Below, in pieces: positions 23,601-32,153 of a stretch of 39,702 nucleotides of DNA. A model generated the notes under the pieces. That model was not told the origin of the DNA. It made no database searches and was given only the letters and a program-made list of their open reading frames with translations. Within the stretch, counting starts at the first letter, position 1. Each line of letters opens with the position of its first letter. A program made the position numbers and the translations under genes. Source of the stretch: a virus; the IMG/VR virus record IMGVR_UViG_3300032278_000031, positions 1 to 39,702 of that record. One strand, 5' to 3'.

Positions 23601-23972
23601 ATAGGTGGGATTCTAAAAGCAATAGCAGTAACGCCAGGTGTTAATTATGGGAAAAATACAACAGTTTCAAGTCAAGAGAAAACAACGCCATGGACAACAG
23701 CTAAGGGAATAGCAAGAACAGATATTATAGTAGATTTTGATGGAAAATATTTAGACAGTAGGGGATTTTTAAGTGGAGATTCAGTTGTACAGGATGGAAG
23801 ATTATATACGCCATGGTCATATGTAGTAGGTTCAGATATGGAATATGAGGAATGGGTGGGCCCAATTTCCAAAATTGCACATCCTGTTGGCACAAAGATA
23901 TTCCCAACTTATTATATAAATACTACAACTAGTGCAGCGAGTACATCTCATAGCGATGTAACACAGGCTTAA
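20646..23972 (+). CDS. gp7-position baseplate wedge/periphery protein
   Basis: This 1108-residue protein sits between gp6 and gp8, where T4 has gp7 (1032 residues). The N-terminal 190 residues are a conserved helical domain of marine T4-type baseplate proteins (LPWFVRTQFDLA, KIVKFLEFYYKWLEKEYDLT, then RDFNTRKGTKKAFEFMFRVL near 133-152). The rest is a chain of beta modules. There are four copies of the YxIxxxG...FTATG module (about 266-309, 755-803, 810-853, 928-970), two GE.SGATA.V units, and IPNHGFYDTDKVVYTKGSGT / TGNTYYIVRV repeats typical of phage fibres. I see no direct match to T4 gp7, so the equivalence rests on order and size. AGGA precedes ATG 20646. Confidence 0.72.
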   Translation: MQYTDKTKNNISSFVEGQLPWFVRTQFDLADSGDKTKIVKFLEFYYKWLEKEYDLTIKDYDRYSIKGLGTVNINQVVNEKFNLFNALNRILDFGDIDNIPYTYLKYLRSQLMPDVPEQISGDVRNTMKLIRDFNTRKGTKKAFEFMFRVLYNKNVDVIPYEEQLMVPSSAKWRKPILMRVQLISTEDTTESDLSYLIGYHVRGEVSGATARVLDVNHYYVKTYRVTELVLDKNDITGDFANDEYLEGVYIQSLQEIPVSDSTNIVVNNRYKIHALGTTTTETWKSMGAAEATIGHEFILIKAGIGTGTVITADNIDLATETVTAITRPDTTEQIRVKSLAGIKEIHFQLHGSGHTLDDDLVVSNYGSATNITLMETGSNYAVGTYATVGGSGTGLRITVTVSGNAISSGSIAAAGLGYADNDIVIVDDNQKDFNAQTAVDLTNNRITIPSHGLSTDDTVNYKIGAAANFISKTFNAQDDVFIESDSIRIPNHGFYDTDKVVYTKGSGTVVAGLTTGNTYYIVRVSADTIKLATSWANSTTGTVVDLTGLSDANENHTIKESDSIGVADTVIGGLVNDTDYDVIKVDDDTIQLKPDGGGSAIDLTAYGGNNENHSIRDLDGDGTGSGGTFKITGVDNQGGAYGRIQRLTKGKVDDILINDGGANYAFEDQFQLIGTYLQITETSGALFAVDEYIIGEKSRATARIRGIVGNKLYIDTIRGNFDTDKNRLGEYEGENILKFKNADGTKTEVSSGNFVVGTSYYISRGGANEYYGYNYGTDFTQLGADNSDVGTIFTATGTGSSISYTAGNFVIGTKYTITVAGNTNFTLIGAANSNVGTVFTATGVGTMGQTGTAELFDNTGAAIPRTTFGRCRWVVSEDSTIGSGEVVKVNASTGAIEEVELHHGGSGFEESPYLQITSDSIVTAGSFDTNIEYTIVSIGTTNFNLIGADASPAVGETFTATGAGTGTGTARRVGQGANFTPFGSKIGGILKAIAVTPGVNYGKNTTVSSQEKTTPWTTAKGIARTDIIVDFDGKYLDSRGFLSGDSVVQDGRLYTPWSYVVGSDMEYEEWVGPISKIAHPVGTKIFPTYYINTTTSAASTSHSDVTQA
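23915..23922 (+). promoter_or_regulatory. Possible internal late promoter before gp8
   Basis: TATAAATA occurs inside the end of the upstream gene, 63 bases before the gp8 ATG. It matches the T4 late consensus fully, but it is in a coding region of AT-rich DNA (codons for YINT), so chance is a real alternative. Confidence 0.35.
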
Positions 23973-23985
23973 TAGAGGACAAGAA

Positions 23986-25584
23986 ATGGCAACAACTTTA
24001 ACATACAAGTTTAAATATAAAAATGCAACATCAGTCAGAGGATTGTTTCATGATGTAGATGATAAAGGAAATTTGAAGCATCATGTTTATTTGTTTATAG
24101 CAAGAAATCGTGCATGGACAGATAATAATAGTCCAGATACGCCTAATACTTTGACCTCATTAAGTGATGAAATGGATGTATATAATGATATAATTGTTCT
24201 TAAAAAATTATCAGCTAGTGATGTTTCTATTGTAGTACCTGCTTACGAATGGACTACAGGAACGGGTTATACCATATGGGAGCATAATGATTCTGATATT
24301 TTTGATAGAGATGGTAGTCCAACGCAGCCTTTTTATGTGGTAACACAAGAAGATAGTACTGATTGGAGTGTTTGGAAATGCTTAGGCAATCTCAGTGGGG
24401 TATCTTCAACAGTTGAACCAACTATTACATCTGGATTGAGTGATAAGCATATTAAAAGTACTGTTATCAATGATGGATTTGTTTGGAAATATATGTATAG
24501 TATTAGTAATACACAATATCAGAAATTTGGTGGCAGTAATGTTACTATCAATAGTAAGAAATGGATGCCAGTTAAAACTTTATTTAGTGCACCATCAGCT
24601 GTAGATAATAACAGTACAACTTCACAATGGGATGTTCAGCGTCAAGCGGTGCATGGTGGAGTTCATTTTGTTAAACCGACTTCTGCTATCACTAGTGCTG
24701 ATGATGGAAAATTGGTAAGGCTAGATGGTGATGGAACAGGTTTTGAAGCTACTATATCTTCTGTGGTTATTGGTGCAACTACTCACTATTATGTGCGGAT
24801 TGATGATCCTGGCCAAGATTATACATATGTTAGGCGAGTGATGAAGCAAGATGCTTCAGGTGGAGCCAGTGTATACCCAACTAATTTTACAGCTGATAGT
24901 AATTTGAGTGTTATACTAGCTCCTATTGGTGGGCATGGTTGGGATGCAGTAGAAGAATTAGGTGGCCATAGAATGATGATCTATACTACATTACCAGGCA
25001 GTACAAATTTTGGTGAGCAAGGAGCTGGATATCAACATACATACGCATCCGACTATCAAACGGTTGGGTTATTGATTGATCCTATTAAGAGTCGAGGATT
25101 GTATGACAATATTGTCAATGGATCTACTAAAGGTGAAGTAGTGATGACAGGTGATCGTCAGCTTGAGCCAGATGCTACTAATGTGGCCAGGCTGACTTAT
25201 ACTACTACAGTTAAGGATGGTTCAAATATAGTCAATGATACTGATTGGATAGAAAAAGAAGTGATGCAGGTCGATGGAACTAGTGTAGATTCTACTTTTC
25301 AAGCTATAGGTCGAGTAGTCGATATTGATACAAGTAATAAATATTTGTATGTTATTCCTTATGCTGGAACAACTACGCATACACAGTTTGAAGCAGATGT
25401 AGGATCTTATGTTTTTCTTCATAGTTCGGGTGCACCTGTGGGTGGGAATTATTTTACAATCAATGCAGTTAAACCCAATGATATCTTGCCATTTTCTGGC
25501 GATATTATATACTTAGATAACAGAGGACAAATTACCAGAGAATCAGGTAAAACAGAAACAGTTAGAATAATTATAGAGTTTTAA
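23986..25584 (+). CDS. 8: gp8 baseplate wedge protein
   Basis: The 532-residue protein matches the scaffold of T4 gp8 (334 residues): KNATSVRGLFHD, HHVYLFIARNRAWTDNNSPD at about 29-48 (T4 IFITFGRSEPWSSNENE), FYVVTQEDSTDWSVWKCLGN, NDGFVWKYMYSI (T4 DGYVWEYLFEI), and the C-terminal IIYLDNRGQITRESGKTETV followed by RIIIEF (T4 MIYMENRPPI...EINILFTF). gp8 dimers bind gp6, gp7 and gp10 at the wedge periphery. The extra 200 residues are inserted beta-rich segments in the middle. GAGGA precedes ATG 23986. Confidence 0.9.
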   Translation: MATTLTYKFKYKNATSVRGLFHDVDDKGNLKHHVYLFIARNRAWTDNNSPDTPNTLTSLSDEMDVYNDIIVLKKLSASDVSIVVPAYEWTTGTGYTIWEHNDSDIFDRDGSPTQPFYVVTQEDSTDWSVWKCLGNLSGVSSTVEPTITSGLSDKHIKSTVINDGFVWKYMYSISNTQYQKFGGSNVTINSKKWMPVKTLFSAPSAVDNNSTTSQWDVQRQAVHGGVHFVKPTSAITSADDGKLVRLDGDGTGFEATISSVVIGATTHYYVRIDDPGQDYTYVRRVMKQDASGGASVYPTNFTADSNLSVILAPIGGHGWDAVEELGGHRMMIYTTLPGSTNFGEQGAGYQHTYASDYQTVGLLIDPIKSRGLYDNIVNGSTKGEVVMTGDRQLEPDATNVARLTYTTTVKDGSNIVNDTDWIEKEVMQVDGTSVDSTFQAIGRVVDIDTSNKYLYVIPYAGTTTHTQFEADVGSYVFLHSSGAPVGGNYFTINAVKPNDILPFSGDIIYLDNRGQITRESGKTETVRIIIEF

Positions 25585-25596
25585 TAGAGGAAAATT

Positions 25597-28500
25597 ATGG
25601 CTAAGATAAATTTTAATGAACCGCCTTATTATGATGACTACGTGCCGAGTAAAAGGTTTCAGAAGATTCTTTTTAAACCGGCAGTTGCTGTACAGGCACG
25701 TGAGTTAAATCAATTTCAAAGTATTTTAAGAGAAAATACCAAAAACATTTCAAATGTTATTTTAGACAATGGCGATTTGTTAAAGCCAGGTCAGTTGATT
25801 TATAGTGATAAAGCAGATTACGTGACATTAGCTACTGCCTCGCCTTGGAATAATTATCATTTTAATCCGATTGGAAGAAACGCTAGTGGTTATTTAATTG
25901 GAAAACATATTACAGATGGGAATACTAGAGTAAAAGCTTATATCATAACTGGTGCTGCTTCTAATGTGGCCAGGTCAGAATCTGCTGTTTTGTATTTAGC
26001 ATATAGTTATTCTGATGGAGATCAGAGTACTCAAAATATTACATTTGTTTCTGGTGATGATCTTTATGAATTAAGAGAAGATGGAACACGGGGTGATCAG
26101 ATTGGTGTTGTTGGCAAACCTTCTAGTAAAACTTATCCTAATTCAAATGCTGTAGTTGGCCAAGGTTCTTTAGCTCAAATTAAATCTGGTATTTATTATA
26201 TAAATGGAACAGCTATACCAATTTCAGGACAAACTTTAATCCTAGAAAAATTTGGTACTACTCCAACGTATAGAATTGGATTGGCTGTAGAAGAAAATAT
26301 AATAACAGCTATGGATGATCCTACTTTATTGGATAATTCAATTGAGACTCCTAATTCTGGCGCGCCTGGAGCTGATAGGTATAAATTTACTCTGACTTTA
26401 GCTAAAAAATCAGTTACAACAGAAGCTAATGAATCTTTTATTGAATTGATGAGAGTAACTGATGGGCATGTAGCTAGAAAAGATAGATATTTGGATCAGC
26501 TATTTACAGAAGATGATTATAAATTAAATCATACAGAAATTTTTGGTAATTATGTCAACAAGCCTTTTGACGTTGAAGTAAGAGAGCATAATAGTAGCCA
26601 GACAGATTCTAATGGTATTGCGGGATATTATGGATCGGGTGATTCTGAGAAGTTAGTTGTGGGTGTAGATTCTGGTAGTGTGGTTTTAAAAGGTGAAGAA
26701 ATTTCTGTACCAGTGAAGCAATTTGCTAATATTGATAAACAAAGAACTTTGTCTACTGCTGGTAGTTCTGTTTCTGTTTCAGCAGATTTGGGTTCATTTG
26801 TAGTAACTGATAATGGGATTGATTTGGGTACAGGTGAAGCTTCAACTACAAATGCTGATACAAAAAGAGATTGGCTTAATTTTTCTCCAAGCAGTGCTAC
26901 AGATAATGCTATTTTCACAAAAGTCAATTTAGTAAAAAGTGTTGCCGGCAGTGCTACTACTCTTGGTTCAGCTAGGATAAGAGATATAGAAAGGACAGCT
27001 GATGATGATGAATATAGGATATATTTATTTAATATAGACTTTACTGTGGCTGGTTCTAAACTGGAAGATGTTGAAGAATTACAAACAACAACTGCGGTAA
27101 AAATATGTGATCTCAATACAGAATTTGATGTGACTAATCCTACTTTAGCTGCTAATACACCTTCAGCTGCTGATGACCAACTTGGAATAGATACTACTTT
27201 TACAGGTGTATCAGATTCATTTAAGGATATAAATGTTTTCCCAATCGCCAAAGATGCAGTGGGTCATGATGGGGCTAGTGTCGGGAGTGTTACTATCAAT
27301 AGTATTAGAACTACATTTTTTGCGACTGGCCAAGCTGCAGCTACCAATTTTGTAAGCGTTGCAGTGAGTAGCCCTGAATCATGGGATACGACAAATTTAA
27401 ACGGAACTGTTAATAGGGATGTTATTTTGTATGGTGCATCTACTGCTTCTGATGCAAAAATGTTTACAGCTAGTGAATTATCAATTACTTATTCTGGTGG
27501 TACTTTGAAAATTGAAGATAGTGAAATACAAAGTGGTAAACCTTATATAGTTATTGCTTCTGTTAAAAAAACATCAGCTGCAAAAATTGATAAAGAACTC
27601 AAATCTATTACACAAAATGTTACGACTTATGCTACAGCTATAGAAACTAGAGTTAATTTGGGTCATGCTGATGTATTGGATAAAAATTGGAAAGTTTATG
27701 AAAATGGAACTGGTTTTTCCACAACAGCTGCCGATACTGATACAGATATTACTCATAGGTATAAATTAGACACAGGACAACGAGATAATCTGTACGATAT
27801 TGCGTCTATTGAATTGAAAGATAATGAGCCAGTTCCAACTGGATCTTTAAGAATTGAATATTTTTATTTACAGCATGGTACTGATGGACAACAAGCTGCA
27901 ACATATAGAATTAACGATTATATTTCAGTTGATTCTTATCCAATCGGTGATACGGTTGACGGCTTCGCATTTACATATGAAGATATTCCTACTTATACTA
28001 CTTCAACGGGTGAAAAACTTAGATTATCTGATTGTATAGATTTCAGGCCAGTTAAGGGTACAAGTGATAATATAATCAAAGGATCAAGAACTCCATTCCA
28101 TACTACTGTTGATATAGGAACTCTGAAGTATTTTAAGCCTAGGGTTGATAAAATTTATATAACACAAGGTTCAACAGATGATGAACAGGTTGTTTCTAGT
28201 AAATTAGAAGTTGGAGAAATTTATAAAATTGTTAGTGTTGGTACTAGTGATTTCGATGATGTTGGAGCATCTGAAAATAAGCAAGGTGTCATTTTTAGAG
28301 CAACTGGTTCAGTTGCAGGTACAGGAACGGCTACTAAAGCGGAAGGTAATGTCAGAGTACTGAAAGGTGCACCATATGATTATCAACCAGCTGTTCCAGA
28401 TGATCCTGAAAATGGAGTGGTAATTGCTGAAGTCAGAGTGCCAGGATATACTTTCAGTACATCTGATGTAGATGTTAAACCAGCTGCTACTTTACATAGA

Positions 28501-31500
28501 AAAGAAACTGATATATCAAAAATAGAAAAAGTAGTAGAAGAATTGCAAAAGCATGTTTCTAAAAATCCAGTAGATGACAGGGCACGTGCCCATGACATTG
28601 GTTCAGGTCGAGAAAAGATTGGATATTTCACAGATTCTTTTGATGGGCATAATAATGCAGATACATCTGATACTTATTATAATGCATCTGTAGACAGGGA
28701 GAATAATGAACTACGACCAGAATTTAAAATAGAATCTTTGACATGGGATTCTACACCTGATGTCTATGGATCACTTCAAGGAGTCGGCACTTCTAAAAAT
28801 TTAGTTACCCTACCAGTACTCAATGGTTCTAGTGGACAGAAAGTAGAAGTTCAAAATGTAGAAAGTAATATAGAAGTCAAACCTAGAACTACGCATGAGT
28901 TTGAATATCATGGATATATGAAACTCACGCCAGATTACGATTGTTGGAAATCTGTAAAATCTAGGCCACATTTGAATACAAATAAAAATGGTGAATTTGA
29001 TGCTATTAAGCATCATCAAGATGGGTATGAAACACATCGTTCTGTTTGGAATGATTGGCAAACTCATTGGACTGGCCATAGCAAAACAGAATTTGAAAAA
29101 GATGATAGTGGATTATCGTATGATGGTTTGATTAAATCGTTGAAAAAATCTTATGACATAGAAGCTGGATCATTGGAAATAGATTCTTCCAAAAGAGTTT
29201 TACAAGATTATACGCCGTATATTAAAAGTCAAACTATTATTATCAGTGCTTATGGATTGAAGCCCAATGTAGGTAATTTAAGAATTAGATTTGATGGAAA
29301 AGATATAACCACAGAAGTTTATAACAATACAGCAACTGCATCTACATATAAACAAACAACAGCTGCAGTATTAAAAACTGATGATTTTGGTACATTTGTT
29401 GGATCATATACTATACCCAATGTAGATGAAGGTGTTGGAAGTGAGAAATTTACTACAGGTAAAAAGAAAGTTATATTAGATAGTACAGCAAATGGTGTAG
29501 ATTCTTATGCAGAAAGTATCTTTAATGCAGTTGGTTACGTGGATAATAAAATTTCTACTAGAAATTTAGAACGGTCATGGGATAAACAAACCAGAGATGC
29601 TTATCATCAAGCTTTTGATATTAATCAGGATTGTTTTGTTTCAAAGGTTGATCTTTATTTTACTCAAAAAGATTCATGGGGTAGTGTCAGGCCATTGATT
29701 TTACAATTGAGAAAAATGGATGGTGATCATCCTTCAAATGATGTTTTACCATTTTCTACTGTTACAAAATATCCAACAGATACTTTGAATTTCACAGCTA
29801 CTATTACTAATTTTTCAGTTAATGATGTATTAACTGGTCAAACATCTGGAGCTAAGGGTATTATTGTTGATAAACCTAGTGTATCAGTGGCCACAATTCG
29901 GCCAATGAGAGGCCAGTTTGTAGGAAATGAAGTAGTGAATAATGGTACTTCACAAACTTATACAGTCGATGAGGCTGGAGCTGCTGTTGCTATTCCTACA
30001 GATGGAACAGCTACACCATTTATTTTTGATGAATATGTTTATTTACCTAAAGGTGAATATTGTATTACATTGATTACAGGATCTAGGGATTATCAACTCA
30101 AAGCCTTAGATGTTAATAGATTAGATGGTAGTAAAATGACAGGTGTCAATAGTACATATCAGGGCCGTGATGAAATTAGAAATCAAATATTAAAATTTTC
30201 TTTATGGCGATGTGTATTCAATACATCTTTAACTGGTACAGATCATAAGTTAGAATGGGAAACTAGTGCACTGAGTGATTCCACTGTTGATAAGGTTAAT
30301 TCTCTGTCAACTTCTAATGTAGGTACGGATGCGGAATTTCAAATTACAGTCAAACTGGATAGTCATGGATATAGTGTGGATGATCAATTGACATTTAAGG
30401 GTGTAGAAGGCACGAATGGAATAGAGGCGGATTTATCATCATCTGGTACTTTTACTCTTGGAGAAATAGTTTATCAAAAAACTACATCGGCCGATGCTGC
30501 TAATTATTTTAATTATCCACATGGTAGACTAGTTGATTATGATGGAACTAGTAGCCCTAAAACATTTAAGGTTCATATGTTATCAAGGGATGGATTTGCT
30601 TCATCAAGTGCTGCTATATGGGGAGTAACTAGTGGAGCAACAGCTACCTTACAGTCAACTAATGACTATTCTGGAGTAAATAAGTACAAAAGAATGGTCA
30701 ATGGAATAGATGTTGATTATATTAATAACAATGCAGTTATTTCATTAGATGATGGTGCCGGCAATGACAAAGATTTAGTTAGTGGTGGTACAGGGTATAC
30801 TGCTAGTACTGTTTATGCTACTACTAGTAGCATATCTGGTAAAGGGTTGACTGTTTTGGTTGATACTGTTAGTACTGGAGTTATAGATGATTTTAATTCA
30901 TCAACAGGTATAGGTGGAGTTAGAATTGTAAATCCTGGCTATGGATACGCTGATAATGAATTGATTACTATTTTGGGTGGAACTACTTTAGCTACAATTT
31001 ACGTTTCTGATGTTAGATCAAATGAATTTGATGTTGAGGCGGTTACGCATGATACTGTATTAGTGGCAAGAACTGCCACAGGTAATGTTGTACATACCCA
31101 TCCATCAAATAGTATTGGAAATACAGATACACCTAGTGTAGTAGCACAGCATTTTGGAGTGGCTGAAGGTGAAGATTCAGTTATTATTAGTACAAATGCA
31201 GCTGGGAGCAATGGCCCTTATAAAAAGGCTGATATACTTTACTATACTAGTGCATATCTTGAACCAGAATCAACTAGATTGACATGGGCCAGAAAAAGAG
31301 GTTCAATTTGGGAAGATATTGTTACGGGTACTAATTTACATTTGGATTCTTCTTTTTTGATTTCCACTGAAGATCAACTTCAGAATTATTTTTCATCAGA
31401 GTATGATAGGGTTTCGCCTGTGATTGATAAATCATTGTTGAAAACATTTATCATAGCTAATAGAGTAGATGACACAAATGAAATTAGTAATTATATTTCA

Positions 31501-32136
31501 AGAAAGGTTAATTTGAACAGATCTGCTAATTCAGTAAAAGTTGTACTCGATGCTATTATACCAAAAGAAGCGACTGTTAATGTTTATGTCAGGACTAATA
31601 ACGATGTAGATTTGACCAGTAGTAATGAAGCTTTTTCGGATAGTGCAGCTTGGACAGCTGTTTCACAGTTGACTAACTTGAGCATGGCTGAAACAGAGAA
31701 GCCAGTGACTATAGAATTTTTGAAAGATCTATTACCTACATTTACTACATTCCAGCTTAAGCTGGCTATGAAAAGTTCCAATGGAGCCAAAGTTCCTAGA
31801 ATTAGCAATTTGATAGCCATTGCTAATAAGAAGTCTGATGAGTTGAAACCTTTGCAGGCATTGACTGTTACGGTTACTAGATCTAGTGTTGTATCAGGAG
31901 CTGATGTTGATCATGTGATACCTACTGATTTCAAAGTTCAACAAGGTAATGCATTTTTTATTGATTATGATGGTGGTGGTAGTTATACTGCTAATGGAAC
32001 AGTCACAATTGTTAGAGGTTCAGACGGTACTATTACATCATCTAATACTATAAATAGTACAGGGTGTACAGTTAGATTTTCTAGTAGCAGTGGTACTAAT
32101 AATTTTAGGGCGGTAGTTATATTATTTGGTAAATAA
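25597..32136 (+). CDS. Giant DUF4815-like baseplate/fibre-attachment protein
   Basis: This 2179-residue protein is the largest in the window. Its N-terminus (PPYYDDYVPSKRFQKILFKP, then AVAVQARELNQFQSILREN) is the signature of DUF4815-type proteins, found in marine myoviruses at the place of T4 gp9/gp10. The rest is beta-rich, with mixed modules: one YxIxxxG...FRATG copy at about 872-913, a TGQTSGAKGIIVD unit near 1413, and a domain with YNASVDRENNELRPEFKIES near 1028. A KAQTRDAYHQ-like segment with FDINQDCFVSKVDLYFTQKD around 1340 resembles the DUF4815 C-terminal fold. It probably lies at the rim of the baseplate and holds the tail fibres. GAGG precedes ATG 25597. Confidence 0.78.
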   Translation: MAKINFNEPPYYDDYVPSKRFQKILFKPAVAVQARELNQFQSILRENTKNISNVILDNGDLLKPGQLIYSDKADYVTLATASPWNNYHFNPIGRNASGYLIGKHITDGNTRVKAYIITGAASNVARSESAVLYLAYSYSDGDQSTQNITFVSGDDLYELREDGTRGDQIGVVGKPSSKTYPNSNAVVGQGSLAQIKSGIYYINGTAIPISGQTLILEKFGTTPTYRIGLAVEENIITAMDDPTLLDNSIETPNSGAPGADRYKFTLTLAKKSVTTEANESFIELMRVTDGHVARKDRYLDQLFTEDDYKLNHTEIFGNYVNKPFDVEVREHNSSQTDSNGIAGYYGSGDSEKLVVGVDSGSVVLKGEEISVPVKQFANIDKQRTLSTAGSSVSVSADLGSFVVTDNGIDLGTGEASTTNADTKRDWLNFSPSSATDNAIFTKVNLVKSVAGSATTLGSARIRDIERTADDDEYRIYLFNIDFTVAGSKLEDVEELQTTTAVKICDLNTEFDVTNPTLAANTPSAADDQLGIDTTFTGVSDSFKDINVFPIAKDAVGHDGASVGSVTINSIRTTFFATGQAAATNFVSVAVSSPESWDTTNLNGTVNRDVILYGASTASDAKMFTASELSITYSGGTLKIEDSEIQSGKPYIVIASVKKTSAAKIDKELKSITQNVTTYATAIETRVNLGHADVLDKNWKVYENGTGFSTTAADTDTDITHRYKLDTGQRDNLYDIASIELKDNEPVPTGSLRIEYFYLQHGTDGQQAATYRINDYISVDSYPIGDTVDGFAFTYEDIPTYTTSTGEKLRLSDCIDFRPVKGTSDNIIKGSRTPFHTTVDIGTLKYFKPRVDKIYITQGSTDDEQVVSSKLEVGEIYKIVSVGTSDFDDVGASENKQGVIFRATGSVAGTGTATKAEGNVRVLKGAPYDYQPAVPDDPENGVVIAEVRVPGYTFSTSDVDVKPAATLHRKETDISKIEKVVEELQKHVSKNPVDDRARAHDIGSGREKIGYFTDSFDGHNNADTSDTYYNASVDRENNELRPEFKIESLTWDSTPDVYGSLQGVGTSKNLVTLPVLNGSSGQKVEVQNVESNIEVKPRTTHEFEYHGYMKLTPDYDCWKSVKSRPHLNTNKNGEFDAIKHHQDGYETHRSVWNDWQTHWTGHSKTEFEKDDSGLSYDGLIKSLKKSYDIEAGSLEIDSSKRVLQDYTPYIKSQTIIISAYGLKPNVGNLRIRFDGKDITTEVYNNTATASTYKQTTAAVLKTDDFGTFVGSYTIPNVDEGVGSEKFTTGKKKVILDSTANGVDSYAESIFNAVGYVDNKISTRNLERSWDKQTRDAYHQAFDINQDCFVSKVDLYFTQKDSWGSVRPLILQLRKMDGDHPSNDVLPFSTVTKYPTDTLNFTATITNFSVNDVLTGQTSGAKGIIVDKPSVSVATIRPMRGQFVGNEVVNNGTSQTYTVDEAGAAVAIPTDGTATPFIFDEYVYLPKGEYCITLITGSRDYQLKALDVNRLDGSKMTGVNSTYQGRDEIRNQILKFSLWRCVFNTSLTGTDHKLEWETSALSDSTVDKVNSLSTSNVGTDAEFQITVKLDSHGYSVDDQLTFKGVEGTNGIEADLSSSGTFTLGEIVYQKTTSADAANYFNYPHGRLVDYDGTSSPKTFKVHMLSRDGFASSSAAIWGVTSGATATLQSTNDYSGVNKYKRMVNGIDVDYINNNAVISLDDGAGNDKDLVSGGTGYTASTVYATTSSISGKGLTVLVDTVSTGVIDDFNSSTGIGGVRIVNPGYGYADNELITILGGTTLATIYVSDVRSNEFDVEAVTHDTVLVARTATGNVVHTHPSNSIGNTDTPSVVAQHFGVAEGEDSVIISTNAAGSNGPYKKADILYYTSAYLEPESTRLTWARKRGSIWEDIVTGTNLHLDSSFLISTEDQLQNYFSSEYDRVSPVIDKSLLKTFIIANRVDDTNEISNYISRKVNLNRSANSVKVVLDAIIPKEATVNVYVRTNNDVDLTSSNEAFSDSAAWTAVSQLTNLSMAETEKPVTIEFLKDLLPTFTTFQLKLAMKSSNGAKVPRISNLIAIANKKSDELKPLQALTVTVTRSSVVSGADVDHVIPTDFKVQQGNAFFIDYDGGGSYTANGTVTIVRGSDGTITSSNTINSTGCTVRFSSSSGTNNFRAVVILFGK

Positions 32137-32153
32137 TTTATGGGAGAATGTGA

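Noticed and set aside
26628-27251. 207-codon minus-strand open frame inside the giant DUF4815-like gene
   Set aside because: It lies fully within a supported gene on the other strand, has no ribosome-binding site or family signature, and is one of many such shadows.
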